21,743 bases of DNA from a virus. The translations under genes and the position numbers were made by a program. This document shows, piece by piece, positions 8,506 to 14,676 of this stretch (positions are counted from its first letter, which is position 1; each line of letters starts with the position of its first letter). The notes beneath the pieces were generated by a model. The model searched no databases and was not told the DNA's origin. It saw only the letters and a list, made by a program, of their open reading frames with translations. The DNA lies in the IMG/VR virus record IMGVR_UViG_3300042691_027643, positions 1-21,743 of that record; one strand, given 5' to 3'.

Positions 8506-9070
8506 AACGCCCAAGGCTCGACCGCGGATCACCGCGTCACAAGTCGAGGCGATTGTCCGCAAGCATGGCGTCAAGGACGCTGTGGTCATTGTGGGCATCC
8601 GCGGTTACTTCCGGCGCACGCTGGGTGACCCGACGTCGAACGACCGCGGAATCTGGGACGATGCGCTCGTCGTCATTTCCCCGACCGCGTTCGCAGGATT
8701 CAACGGCAACACCGACCCGTCGCTCTGGCGCACCGGCATCGCCTCGCTCGTCGAGGGCGTCCACCGCTACAAGAAGGGCAAGCACGGGATCTCCCGCGGC
8801 AACGGGTATCCGGCGCTGCGTCCTGCTACGCCGAACGAATCCTTGCCGGTGACCCGCGACGGGAAGAAGGGCCGCTCGCTTGGCGTGGCCATAAACATCC
8901 ACCGCGGAGGCAGCGTGAAATCGACCAGCCCGCGGGTGACGTCCTCGCTTGGCTGTCAAACGATCCCCAGCGAGCAGTGGGACAGCTTTATTGGCCTCGT
9001 TTATGGGGAGATGGATCGGTATTCGCAGAAGACCGTCCCGTATATTCTAACGTCGGAACAGCCCGCCTAA
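8495..9070 (+). CDS. Probable endolysin with YkuD-like His...Ser-x-Gly-Cys motif
   Basis: This 191-residue protein follows the lipoprotein and holin genes. Near the C-terminus it carries H136 (VAINIHRGG), then 14 residues, then S151-L-G153-C154 (SSLGCQTI). This matches the spacing of the L,D-transpeptidase/YkuD catalytic signature (His, 14-17 residues, Ser/Thr-x-Gly-Cys). Upstream blocks (GYFRRTLGDPTSNDRGIWDD; NTDPSLWRTGIASL) look like a conserved phage family, but the length is short for a classical L,D-transpeptidase and no signal peptide is seen. Release through the holin would explain that. The likely role is peptidoglycan cleavage at lysis, possibly as a carboxypeptidase or endopeptidase. 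The reaction itself is inferred. The 3' end overlaps the convergent integrase gene by 83 bases. Confidence 0.65.
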   Translation: MPAKTPKARPRITASQVEAIVRKHGVKDAVVIVGIRGYFRRTLGDPTSNDRGIWDDALVVISPTAFAGFNGNTDPSLWRTGIASLVEGVHRYKKGKHGISRGNGYPALRPATPNESLPVTRDGKKGRSLGVAINIHRGGSVKSTSPRVTSSLGCQTIPSEQWDSFIGLVYGEMDRYSQKTVPYILTSEQPA

Positions 9071-10190
9071 TAGCGTCGGCCATCGTTGCTATTGACGCAT
9101 GAGTGTAGCTGTTGCTGATTTTTGTCGAATCGTGGTCGCAGACGAGTTGCCGAACCCGTTGATCAACCCCTGCGTCGAGCATGAGGCCGTTGATCGTATG
9201 TCTCCAGCTATGAAAAGACTTATCCGACATCCCGCGACCCTTGCCTTTCTTTGCGGATACCGACCTTGCGATGCCAGCGTCGTCGAGTAACCGGATGAAA
9301 TGACGCGAGGCCACGCTGGCCGATAGCTTGGAAAGGCGAGGCGTGATGAGGCCGGTGCCGCGGAGGTTGGCCAACTCTCCCAGCAAGGGCACAGACACCG
9401 TCTTCGCCTTGCGGCTTTTTTTTTCCGGCACAAAGTGCAGGACGCCGTCTTGAATCTCATCGTATCGGCGGTGCGTGGCATCGCCAATCCGCATGCCGAA
9501 GTGCAACCCGAACAAGCAGGCGGTGCGCCACTCGTCGTCCGCGGCGGCAAGGATGGCTTCGATCTCCGCGGCGGTGAATGCCTTGCGCTTGGACGCGCCG
9601 TCGGTGCGGTGGAGCGAGACAAGCTCCGCGGGATTGCGGTCGAGGTGCCGCAGCAGGACGGCCCGCTTCAGCACCGACCGGACGGCTTTGATCGTGAAGA
9701 CAACGGTGGATTCGGCCAGACCGGAGTCAGCCAGCGACTGGCGAAACTCAACTATATCCTCCGGCGTTATGCCGCGAAGATCGTGACCGGCGCGGACACC
9801 CATCCAACGGGTGAAGTGAGCGAGGTCTGTGCGATACTTTTCCATCGACCGCGGCTTGGCCACCTTGGCCGCGAGCCAACCGGCGGCGGCGTCGTTCCAT
9901 GACGTCTTCTTCCGCGGGCTGGCGACGTTGGCCAACCGGAGCATGGCCTCAATGCGGCTCTGTGCCCAATGCTCGTCGATTGTTTCCGGCTGACGGGCCT
10001 CTCGCCCAGTGCGCTCCATCTCGTCCGCTACGGCCTTTGCAGCGCGTTTGGGCGTGGTTTTATGTGGCAGGCGGGTGGAGCGCATGGTAGTTCTCCAAAA
10101 GCCTCCGCGGGGGTATTCTGGCGAAGCGACCCATATACGCATGCGGGCCAGCCAGAACGGTGATTTAGGGACAGTGATGACGGATGCCAT
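8988..10190 (-). CDS. int: Tyrosine recombinase / phage integrase
   Basis: This 400-residue protein is encoded against all other genes. Residues 1-60 are basic with strands typical of an arm-binding domain, residues 98-190 form a SAM-like core-binding domain (WLAAKVAKPRSMEKYRTDLA), and residues 200-365 are the catalytic domain. The full active-site set is visible: R234 (GMRIGDATHRR), a Lys near 257-263, H327-x-x-R330 (FHSWRHT), H353 (VCDHDS) and the nucleophile Y362 (SNSYTH). It should integrate and excise the phage by recombination between attP and attB. Its 3' end overlaps the endolysin gene. Phage genes lie on both sides, so the sequence appears to be in non-integrated order. Confidence 0.93.
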   Translation of the reverse strand: MASVITVPKSPFWLARMRIWVASPEYPRGGFWRTTMRSTRLPHKTTPKRAAKAVADEMERTGREARQPETIDEHWAQSRIEAMLRLANVASPRKKTSWNDAAAGWLAAKVAKPRSMEKYRTDLAHFTRWMGVRAGHDLRGITPEDIVEFRQSLADSGLAESTVVFTIKAVRSVLKRAVLLRHLDRNPAELVSLHRTDGASKRKAFTAAEIEAILAAADDEWRTACLFGLHFGMRIGDATHRRYDEIQDGVLHFVPEKKSRKAKTVSVPLLGELANLRGTGLITPRLSKLSASVASRHFIRLLDDAGIARSVSAKKGKGRGMSDKSFHSWRHTINGLMLDAGVDQRVRQLVCDHDSTKISNSYTHASIATMADAIRRAVPTLEYTGRSSANTDPSPHKRGQ

Positions 10191-10415
10191 AGGGAGCCAA
10201 TTTACCCCAGCCAGTTATACAATCAAATACGAAAAATGCGTAAAATAAATGAGCGTTTTACTCTGTTACAGAAGCACTTACACAAAACGAGGGTTCGATA
10301 CATAAAAGCCCATTTTACTCTGTAGAACGCCACCGAAAGGCCAGAGTTAACACACCCAGTTACCACACCTTTTCCCCATTTGCATTTTTTTCCGCGCTGG
10401 GTTTGACTGGTACCC
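10191..10415. promoter_or_regulatory. AT-rich int/early intergenic region with short repeats; candidate attP or switch region
   Basis: This divergent 225-bp gap separates the leftward integrase from the rightward early genes. It contains two direct copies of TTTTACTCTGT (10256-10266 and 10313-10323), an inverted pair GTAAAA (10240-10245) and TTTTAC (10256-10261), and on the - strand a TATAAC sequence (10213-10218 on +) about 23 bases before the integrase start. GGTACC at 10409-10414 lies directly before the next gene. Such iterated motifs beside an integrase can be integrase arm sites or lysogeny operators. No attP core can be fixed without the host att site. Confidence 0.5.
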
Positions 10416-10601
10416 ATGCCGTATGCAGATCCGAAGGAGCAGAAGGAGGCTATGCGCCGTCGCTATCGGGAGCGGTATGAGAGCGAGCGCGGGTTCCGGC
10501 AGAAGGAAAGCCGCCGGAAGGCCAAGTATTACGCGACCAATTCCAAATACCGGAAGCGCGTCATCGCCAAAGCCAAGGCTCGCAAGAAGGCTACCGCGTG
10601 A
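10416..10601 (+). CDS. Small basic hypothetical protein (61 aa)
   Basis: The product is very rich in Arg and Lys and starts MPYADPKEQKEAMRRRYRER, ending in a strongly basic tail (VIAKAKARKKATA). This MPY-x-D-P-opening basic family is frequent in phages, but I know no established function; nucleic-acid binding is plausible from charge alone. It is the first rightward gene after the integrase region. No clear ribosome-binding site precedes it, so it may be translated from a short or leaderless message. The stop shares a base with the next ATG. Confidence 0.6.
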   Translation: MPYADPKEQKEAMRRRYRERYESERGFRQKESRRKAKYYATNSKYRKRVIAKAKARKKATA

Positions 10602-10906
10602 TGCTTTACGAAAAGCCAGTGCGCCGGATTAACTCCGCAATTTATGCGGGGATCATGGCCGTATTGGCCGCGCCGTTTGTCCTGCTTGTGGCGTTCACCA
10701 AGTCCATCGAAGCCGTCAGCCGGTGGGGCTGGTGGCGGGCCTACTGGGGCCGCGTGCAGTGGCACGACGACCAAGCGCGGCAATGCGGCACGCGGCAGTG
10801 GGCCAAGAGGTGGGGGCACTACGCCATGATGTGGCTGCTGGGCGCTCCGGTGTGGGTGCCGCTGGTGGTGCTGGGGTTTTGGATAGAAAACAAAATCGAC
10901 CGCTAA
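10601..10906 (+). CDS. Two-segment membrane protein (101 aa)
   Basis: Two clear hydrophobic helices are visible, near residues 14-33 (AIYAGIMAVLAAPFVLLVAF) and 76-95 (MMWLLGAPVWVPLVVLGFWI). They flank a Trp/Arg-rich loop (WGWWRAYWGRVQWHDDQARQ). I chose ATG 10601, which overlaps the upstream stop, over the adjacent GTG at 10598. Early placement next to the integrase suggests a role during lysogeny or superinfection rather than lysis, which is inference. I do not recognise the family. An A-rich tract and the promoter of the regulator operon begin at its stop codon. Confidence 0.6.
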   Translation: MLYEKPVRRINSAIYAGIMAVLAAPFVLLVAFTKSIEAVSRWGWWRAYWGRVQWHDDQARQCGTRQWAKRWGHYAMMWLLGAPVWVPLVVLGFWIENKIDR

Positions 10907-10953
10907 AAAAATTTAAAAAAAGACGTTGACGGGTTCAGTGAACCTGCTACTTT
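10905..10953 (+). promoter_or_regulatory. Candidate early promoter with A-tract UP element
   Basis: An A/T-only tract (10905-10921) is followed by a good -35 hexamer TTGACG (10926-10931) and, after 16 bp, a weaker -10 candidate TACTTT (10948-10953). The A-tract has the position expected of an UP element. The perfect palindrome GGTTCAGTGAACC occupies most of the spacer, so a protein bound there should block RNA polymerase. It would drive the RHH-HNH-RecT-RecE operon. Confidence 0.6.
10932..10944. promoter_or_regulatory. Operator copy 1: perfect 13-bp palindrome GGTTCAGTGAACC
   Basis: GGTTCA-G-TGAACC is a perfect inverted repeat lying between the -35 and -10 elements of the promoter before the first ribbon-helix-helix gene. 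An identical copy is at 11303-11315. Duplication plus promoter overlap make it a strong candidate binding site for one or both RHH proteins encoded directly downstream. Confidence 0.7.
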
Positions 10954-10974
10954 TTCTATCGAACCCACAAGGAA

Positions 10975-11223
10975 ATGCCTTCGCAGCACTCCCCAGACAA
11001 AGAACCTCTCTCACTACAGGTTCCGCGCACCACGGTCATGCGACTTCGTCGTATCGCTCGTCGTCGAAAAGTGCCAATGGCACAAATCGTCAACGAGATT
11101 TTGGCCGCTCAAACATCCACCACCGAACTAACAGCAAAAGACTATGCAGCAATTGCCCATGCTACAAAACAAGCGGAAGAAACCGGCAGACGTATTGCCA
11201 CTCAATATCCAGATACCCCGTGA
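10975..11223 (+). CDS. Ribbon-helix-helix (Arc/MetJ-type) DNA-binding regulator
   Basis: The 82-residue protein has the RHH layout: a short beta-strand (LSLQVP, residues 12-17), helix 1 (RTTVMRLRRIARRR) and helix 2 after a Pro turn (VPMAQIVNEILAAQ), then an acidic helical tail for oligomerisation. Alternating polar residues in the strand (S13, Q15) would read DNA bases. AAGGAA immediately before ATG 10975 is a close-set ribosome-binding site, and no later start would keep the strand. A palindromic operator lies in its promoter, so autorepression is likely. It overlaps the second RHH gene by 80 bases. Confidence 0.75.
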   Translation: MPSQHSPDKEPLSLQVPRTTVMRLRRIARRRKVPMAQIVNEILAAQTSTTELTAKDYAAIAHATKQAEETGRRIATQYPDTP

Positions 11224-11335
11224 CGTAAAGGCGCGGCTCCTCAAACAATCAAAAGCAGAGTTTCGCTCTTTGAGCGCCCACTGTGCCTTTCTTTTGTCTG
11301 AAGGTTCAGTGAACCTTGAGAAGGGGGAAGCGTGA
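11144..11335 (+). CDS. Second ribbon-helix-helix regulator (63 aa)
   Basis: A second RHH fold is visible in a different frame: strand LPLNIQIP (residues 18-25), helix RDVKARLLKQSKAEF and helix LSAHCAFLLSEG. ATG 11144 and ATG 11159 (residue 6) are both possible starts; both leave the fold intact. Its first part overlaps the end of the upstream RHH gene by 80 bases. Codons near residues 53-58 contain the second copy of the GGTTCAGTGAACC palindrome. It may act with the upstream RHH protein as a paired switch, for example as repressor and antagonist. Roles are inferred. Confidence 0.65.
   Translation: MQQLPMLQNKRKKPADVLPLNIQIPRDVKARLLKQSKAEFRSLSAHCAFLLSEGSVNLEKGEA
11301..11317. promoter_or_regulatory. 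Operator copy 2 / RNA hairpin: AAGGTTCAGTGAACCTT
   Basis: The same 13-bp palindrome as at 10932-10944 is here extended to 17 bp. It lies at the end of the second RHH gene, just before a strong purine-rich ribosome-binding site (GAAGGGGGAAG) and the GTG start of the HNH gene. As DNA it could be a second repressor site. As RNA it would form a six-pair hairpin with a five-base loop next to that ribosome-binding site. Confidence 0.65.
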
Positions 11336-11877
11336 ACTGGGACAAGTTTTTCAGAAGTCCGCATCTGATCGAATCGGCCAAGCGCCGATTGTCTGAACGG
11401 GTTGCCCGCAACGGGGAGTGTTTGCTGTGGCAAGGATGCCGTGGATCACGCGGCTACGGCCACATGGCCGTTGGTAAACGCAATCGCGAGGCAACGCATC
11501 GCATCGCGTGGGCCATCGCCAACAATCAGCGCCCTCCGGCTGGCATGCACGTTATGCATTCCTGTGACACGCCGCAGTGCGTGAATCCGGCGCACTTGTC
11601 GATTGGCACAGCCAAAGACAATCAGCGCGATTGCACAAGAAAAGGCCGCAGAAACGCGGCGAGGGGATCAAGTCACAAAAGTGCTAAAACAAACGAGGAC
11701 GCTTTGATTTTTGCAGCGGTGCTTTTTGCCGCCGGTCAAACGTATCGGAGTATTTCGGCAAGGCTTGGCATTTCTCGTGCGGCTTTAGTCAAAACCCTAC
11801 AAGGCCATCGCTGGCCCCACATTCAACCAGTGCTTCGCGCAATTCTTGGGCGCGAACAAGGGAGGGTCGCAGCGTGA
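11332..11877 (+). CDS. HNH endonuclease (homing type) with C-terminal HTH
   Basis: The core motif THRIAWAIAN ... GMHVMHSCDTPQCVNPAHLS (residues 56-90) is the classic phage HNH_3 finger: H76 and the CxxxxCxNPxHL array (C78, C83, N85, H88). After a basic linker, residues 120-161 form a helix-turn-helix (SISARLGISRAALVKTLQGHRW) typical of free-standing HNH homing nucleases. The start is GTG with a strong ribosome-binding site. Such genes are selfish elements or packaging-linked nickases; lying in the early operon, the former is more likely. The HTH-coding stretch contains a one-mismatch copy of the GGTTTAGTCAAA motif, which I treat as incidental. GTGA overlap couples it to the next gene. Confidence 0.85.
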   Translation: MNWDKFFRSPHLIESAKRRLSERVARNGECLLWQGCRGSRGYGHMAVGKRNREATHRIAWAIANNQRPPAGMHVMHSCDTPQCVNPAHLSIGTAKDNQRDCTRKGRRNAARGSSHKSAKTNEDALIFAAVLFAAGQTYRSISARLGISRAALVKTLQGHRWPHIQPVLRAILGREQGRVAA

Positions 11878-12092
11878 ACGATCTTCTTGAAAAAGCCCGC
11901 AGCATGCCGCCCGCGGCCACGCACCGCTACGACACCATCGTAGACGCCGTCGAGTGTCTCCGGCGCAAGGGGTGGACGTTCCGCGCCATTCACCAGTGGC
12001 TGCAAGAGCAGGAAGTCAACGTCCACGAGAACTACATCACTTTCGCGTCGGCTATGTGCAGGCGCATTCAACACCGCAGAAACAAACAATGA
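11874..12092 (+). CDS. Small helix-turn-helix-like hypothetical protein (72 aa)
   Basis: This helical protein starts at GTG overlapping the HNH stop. The segment IVDAVECLRRKGWTFRAIHQWLQEQ followed by ITFASAMCRRIQHRR has the spacing of a helix-turn-helix with a basic second half, suggesting DNA binding. Similar short proteins occur in accessory phage and plasmid regions, but I cannot name a family. ATGA overlap joins it to the next small gene. Confidence 0.6.
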   Translation: MNDLLEKARSMPPAATHRYDTIVDAVECLRRKGWTFRAIHQWLQEQEVNVHENYITFASAMCRRIQHRRNKQ

Positions 12093-12271
12093 ACACACCC
12101 GAACTCAACGTGCCAACCTTCCGGTTGCGCGAACTCACAACACTGGAGGTCAGCGTTACCGCAACGCTTTGCCGTCGGTGGAAATGGCGCAACGACAGTC
12201 CCTACTGGCGCAGTAGCGTCCGCGACTGCATCGCCGTCCTCCGCAAACTTAAACAGGCGAGGTGGGCCTAA
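12089..12271 (+). CDS. Hypothetical protein (60 aa)
   Basis: This gene is defined by ATGA overlap at its start and TAATG overlap at its end. The product is basic and Trp-rich in its second half (LCRRWKWRNDSPYWRSS). It has no membrane segment and no recognised motif. Coupling on both sides is the main evidence that it is real. Confidence 0.55.
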   Translation: MNTPELNVPTFRLRELTTLEVSVTATLCRRWKWRNDSPYWRSSVRDCIAVLRKLKQARWA

Positions 12272-12432
12272 TGGACTACCTCATCGTCGCTCTGATCGTG
12301 GCCATGTGGCTGATCAGCATCGTTGGCGCATTTAGCGCCGGTTGGATCACTGGCTGGGACAAGTCCGAAGCCAGTCACAAGTGGAGCCGGTGGATTCTCC
12401 GGCAATACGAAAACCGTTCCGTCCGATTTTAG
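12271..12432 (+). CDS. Small single-pass membrane protein (53 aa)
   Basis: The N-terminal half is a transmembrane helix (YLIVALIVAMWLISIVGAFS) followed by a charged, aromatic tail (WSRWILRQYENRSVRF). The start overlaps the upstream stop as TAATG. Short early membrane proteins are common in phages and often untested. No family is recognised. Confidence 0.55.
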   Translation: MDYLIVALIVAMWLISIVGAFSAGWITGWDKSEASHKWSRWILRQYENRSVRF

Positions 12433-12434
12433 GC

Positions 12435-13178
12435 ATGCAACCCACCAAAGAAAAACCCGCCGACGCAGCATGCCGCGCCGACGGGCCAATGAACACAGTG
12501 AATACAAATACAATGAACACCGAAAGTGGTCAACTGACGTTGGCCGAACCCAAGCACAAACCCGTCGAGATCAACCTCGACGCCCACGGGGTGCAACTGC
12601 GCTCCTTCGACGAACTGGGCCGCTTTTGCAAAGCGGTCGTTAACTCCACACTCGCTCCCAAGAGTTTCGACAAACCGGAGAAGGTGATGGTCGCAATCCA
12701 AGCGGGTTTGGAAGTTGGCCTCGCGCCCATGCAGGCTTTGCAGTCAATCGGCGTGGTCAACGGCAAGCCCGTCATTTTTGGTGACGCCGCGCTGGCCTTG
12801 GCCATGCGTCATCCCGACTTTGAGGACATCGAAGAGGTGGCAAGTGGCGACAAGGCAACTTGCACGATCAAGCGCCGTGGCCGCACGCCGTGCGTTCGCA
12901 CGTTTACGATGGAGGATGCTAAGCGTGCCAAGCTGGCGGGCAAGGACGGCCCTTGGCAAATGTATCCGCAGCGCATGCTGCAAATGCGTGCCCGCTCGTG
13001 GGCACTGCGCGATTCGTTTCCCGACGCGCTCAAGGGTCTGGGCATCCGCGAGGAGGTGCAGGACTACGTTCCGCGCAACGTGACCACCCGCAAGGTGGCC
13101 GACAGCGTGGTGCTACCGGAACCCGCAAACGCCGCCGACTTCTTTGACTCCGCGGTCAAGCAGGAGGAGTTGCTATGA
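12435..13178 (+). CDS. recT: RecT-family single-strand annealing protein
   Basis: The core is typical of phage RecT: FDELGRFCKAVVNSTLAPKS, EKVMVAIQAGLEVGLAPMQA, LQSIGVVNGKPVIFGDAALAL, then GPWQMYPQRMLQMRARSWAL and a final acidic block. RecT anneals complementary single strands at recombining ends and usually works with an exonuclease, here the RecE-like gene one step downstream. I chose ATG 12435 (247 aa), two bases after the upstream stop; ATG 12489 is an alternative. An upstream GTG at 12342 would overlap the membrane-protein gene and was rejected. The first 30 residues are low-complexity Asn/Thr-rich. Confidence 0.88.
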   Translation: MQPTKEKPADAACRADGPMNTVNTNTMNTESGQLTLAEPKHKPVEINLDAHGVQLRSFDELGRFCKAVVNSTLAPKSFDKPEKVMVAIQAGLEVGLAPMQALQSIGVVNGKPVIFGDAALALAMRHPDFEDIEEVASGDKATCTIKRRGRTPCVRTFTMEDAKRAKLAGKDGPWQMYPQRMLQMRARSWALRDSFPDALKGLGIREEVQDYVPRNVTTRKVADSVVLPEPANAADFFDSAVKQEELL

Positions 13179-13312
13179 GAGACGACATCTGCTGCGACGA
13201 GGAGGCGGACGCCGGTATGTGGCGTCGCGCCGAGGATCGTGCGCGTCTTTACGGCGTGCCGTTCGATCCGGTCTTGGAAGGCGTAGCCAAAGCGGAGGAC
13301 GACGATGAATAG
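13175..13312 (+). CDS. Small acidic hypothetical protein (45 aa)
   Basis: Wedged between recT and the recE-like gene, this reading frame overlaps both (ATGA at the start, 8 bases at the end). The product is acidic at both ends (MRDDICCDEEADAG and AKAEDDDE) with a short helix between. There is no known motif. Its retention inside the recombination pair suggests an accessory or regulatory partner, which is inference. Confidence 0.55.
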   Translation: MRDDICCDEEADAGMWRRAEDRARLYGVPFDPVLEGVAKAEDDDE

Positions 13313-14111
13313 CGGCATCCTCTCGTTACCGGACGCGCAGTATCGTGCCGCCGAAGGCATATCGAAGTCCGCGCTGGACTACATCGCGCCACCGCGGACT
13401 CCCGCGCACTACAAGGCATACATCGATGGGCTGCTCAAAACCGAGACGACGCCCGCCATGCGTCTTGGTTCCATGATCCACCGAGCGATTTTGGAACCGG
13501 ACGGCGTGGACTGGGTCGTCAAGCCGGAGGGCATGATGTTCACCACGAAAGAAGGCAAGGCGTGGCGCGAGGCACAGACCGCGACGATCATCACCGCCGA
13601 GGAGGAGGCAACCATCACCGGAATGCGTGATTCGGTTCACGCGCACCCCGCGGTCAAACGACTGTTGGCCAAGGCGAAGACAGAAGTTTCGCTGTTTGCG
13701 AATGGCGAAGACGGCGTGTTGAGGAAGGCCCGCATCGATGCGCTGCCCGAAAGCGGCAACTGCATCGTGGACATCAAGTCATGCGCGTCGGCATCGCCGG
13801 ATGCGATGTCAAAGAGCATGGCGGCATATCGCTACGATGTGCAGGCGGCATACTATCTCGACTTGGCCAAGCTGCTCTCGCTCGACAAGAGCGAGTTCCT
13901 GCTGGTGTGCGTCGAGAAGACAGCGCCGTTTGCCGTCGCAGTCTACGCCATCGATCACGATGCCGTCGAGTGGGGCCGGAAGCAGTATCAGTCCGACCTC
14001 GCTTTGCTCCGGCATTGCGAGGCCGAGAACCACTGGCCTGCCTTCACGCAGGAGATCACCACGCTCGCGCTACCGGCGTGGGCACAAAAACAAGCGGAGG
14101 CTGTGCTGTGA
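13305..14111 (+). CDS. RecE-like exonuclease (PD-(D/E)XK, exonuclease VIII type)
   Basis: The 268-residue protein carries the RecE/exonuclease VIII pattern: MRLGSMIHRAILEP (H59), TEVSLF (E127), RKARIDALPES (D145), CIVDIKS (D156-x-K158) and AYRYDVQAAYYLD (Q180-xxx-Y184). This order of acidic and Lys residues is the PD-(D/E)XK nuclease core, with the QxxxY helix of RecB-type exonucleases. It should degrade one strand of double-stranded DNA so that RecT can anneal the exposed strand. Early-operon placement next to recT supports a Red-like recombination pair. It is much shorter than E. coli RecE but typical for phage versions. Confidence 0.85.
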   Translation: MNSGILSLPDAQYRAAEGISKSALDYIAPPRTPAHYKAYIDGLLKTETTPAMRLGSMIHRAILEPDGVDWVVKPEGMMFTTKEGKAWREAQTATIITAEEEATITGMRDSVHAHPAVKRLLAKAKTEVSLFANGEDGVLRKARIDALPESGNCIVDIKSCASASPDAMSKSMAAYRYDVQAAYYLDLAKLLSLDKSEFLLVCVEKTAPFAVAVYAIDHDAVEWGRKQYQSDLALLRHCEAENHWPAFTQEITTLALPAWAQKQAEAVL

Positions 14112-14350
14112 AGAAGTTCCTTGTTGTTTATACGGATGGAGGCTCCCGCCACGAGGGTGAAATCGATGGCCGGTTTCGCACGCGGGCTGAAGCGGAAAAG
14201 TTCATTAAGGAACAAAACGCGAAAGAAGATTGGTCTGACTACGACAGCGCGTTCGATTGGACATACGAAATCTGCGAGGTCGTCACTTCGTTTGTTACCA
14301 CGGTGACGATCAAGCGCAATCTGGCCATTAAGGAGGTCAAGCCGCAATGA
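14108..14350 (+). CDS. Hypothetical protein (80 aa)
   Basis: This gene starts at GTG overlapping the recE-like stop (GTGA) and ends in ATGA overlap with the next gene. It opens with a beta-strand (KKFLVVYTDGG), then a helix (RTRAEAEKFIKEQNAKED), then a strand-rich C-terminus. The fold could be a small alpha/beta domain, but I do not recognise it. The gene is AT-richer than its neighbours. Confidence 0.6.
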   Translation: MKKFLVVYTDGGSRHEGEIDGRFRTRAEAEKFIKEQNAKEDWSDYDSAFDWTYEICEVVTSFVTTVTIKRNLAIKEVKPQ

Positions 14351-14676
14351 AGCAGTGGACACGCCAACTCGTGCCCACAAGCAAAGGACGGTGGGGGGCC
14401 AAGGTGCCCCCCGCCGAATGGCGGGCGCGTCTGATGACCGTCGAGGCACCGGCCCGCTATGCCTGTGCGCGGATTGTTTGGTGGGAGTTTTTCTCCATGC
14501 GACTCGTGCCGGAGCGTTGGGGCCATATCGACATGCTGCTCAAACGCCGCGACGAGGTGCCCGACGATGTTCTCGTCGAGGCGCTCGTGCAAGTAGGCGC
14601 ACCGCGGGCATGGGCCGAGAAGCGCGTCATCGTTAAACCGCGGGCACGCCGGAAGGTTGGGGGGAAATGGACATGA
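14347..14676 (+). CDS. Hypothetical basic protein (109 aa)
   Basis: The product is rich in Arg, Trp and Pro, with a helical centre (WGHIDMLLKRRDEVPDDVLVEAL) and a basic C-terminus (RVIVKPRARRKVGGKWT). It lies between the recombination pair and the RusA-like gene and overlaps the latter by 10 bases. The charge suggests nucleic-acid binding. No specific motif is visible. Confidence 0.6.
   Translation: MKQWTRQLVPTSKGRWGAKVPPAEWRARLMTVEAPARYACARIVWWEFFSMRLVPERWGHIDMLLKRRDEVPDDVLVEALVQVGAPRAWAEKRVIVKPRARRKVGGKWT

Noticed and set aside
10905-10921. A-rich tract after the membrane-protein gene as a terminator
   Set aside because: No GC-rich hairpin precedes it, and the run is A rather than T on the coding strand. 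An UP element for the next promoter fits better.
11783-11794. GCTTTAGTCAAA in the HNH gene as another repeat site
   Set aside because: It differs by one base from the right arm, has no left arm and encodes part of a conserved helix-turn-helix, so chance is the simpler explanation.
12342-12434. Upstream GTG start for recT
   Set aside because: It would overlap the small membrane-protein gene by 91 bases, and the added residues have no RecT-like features. ATG 12435 follows that gene directly.
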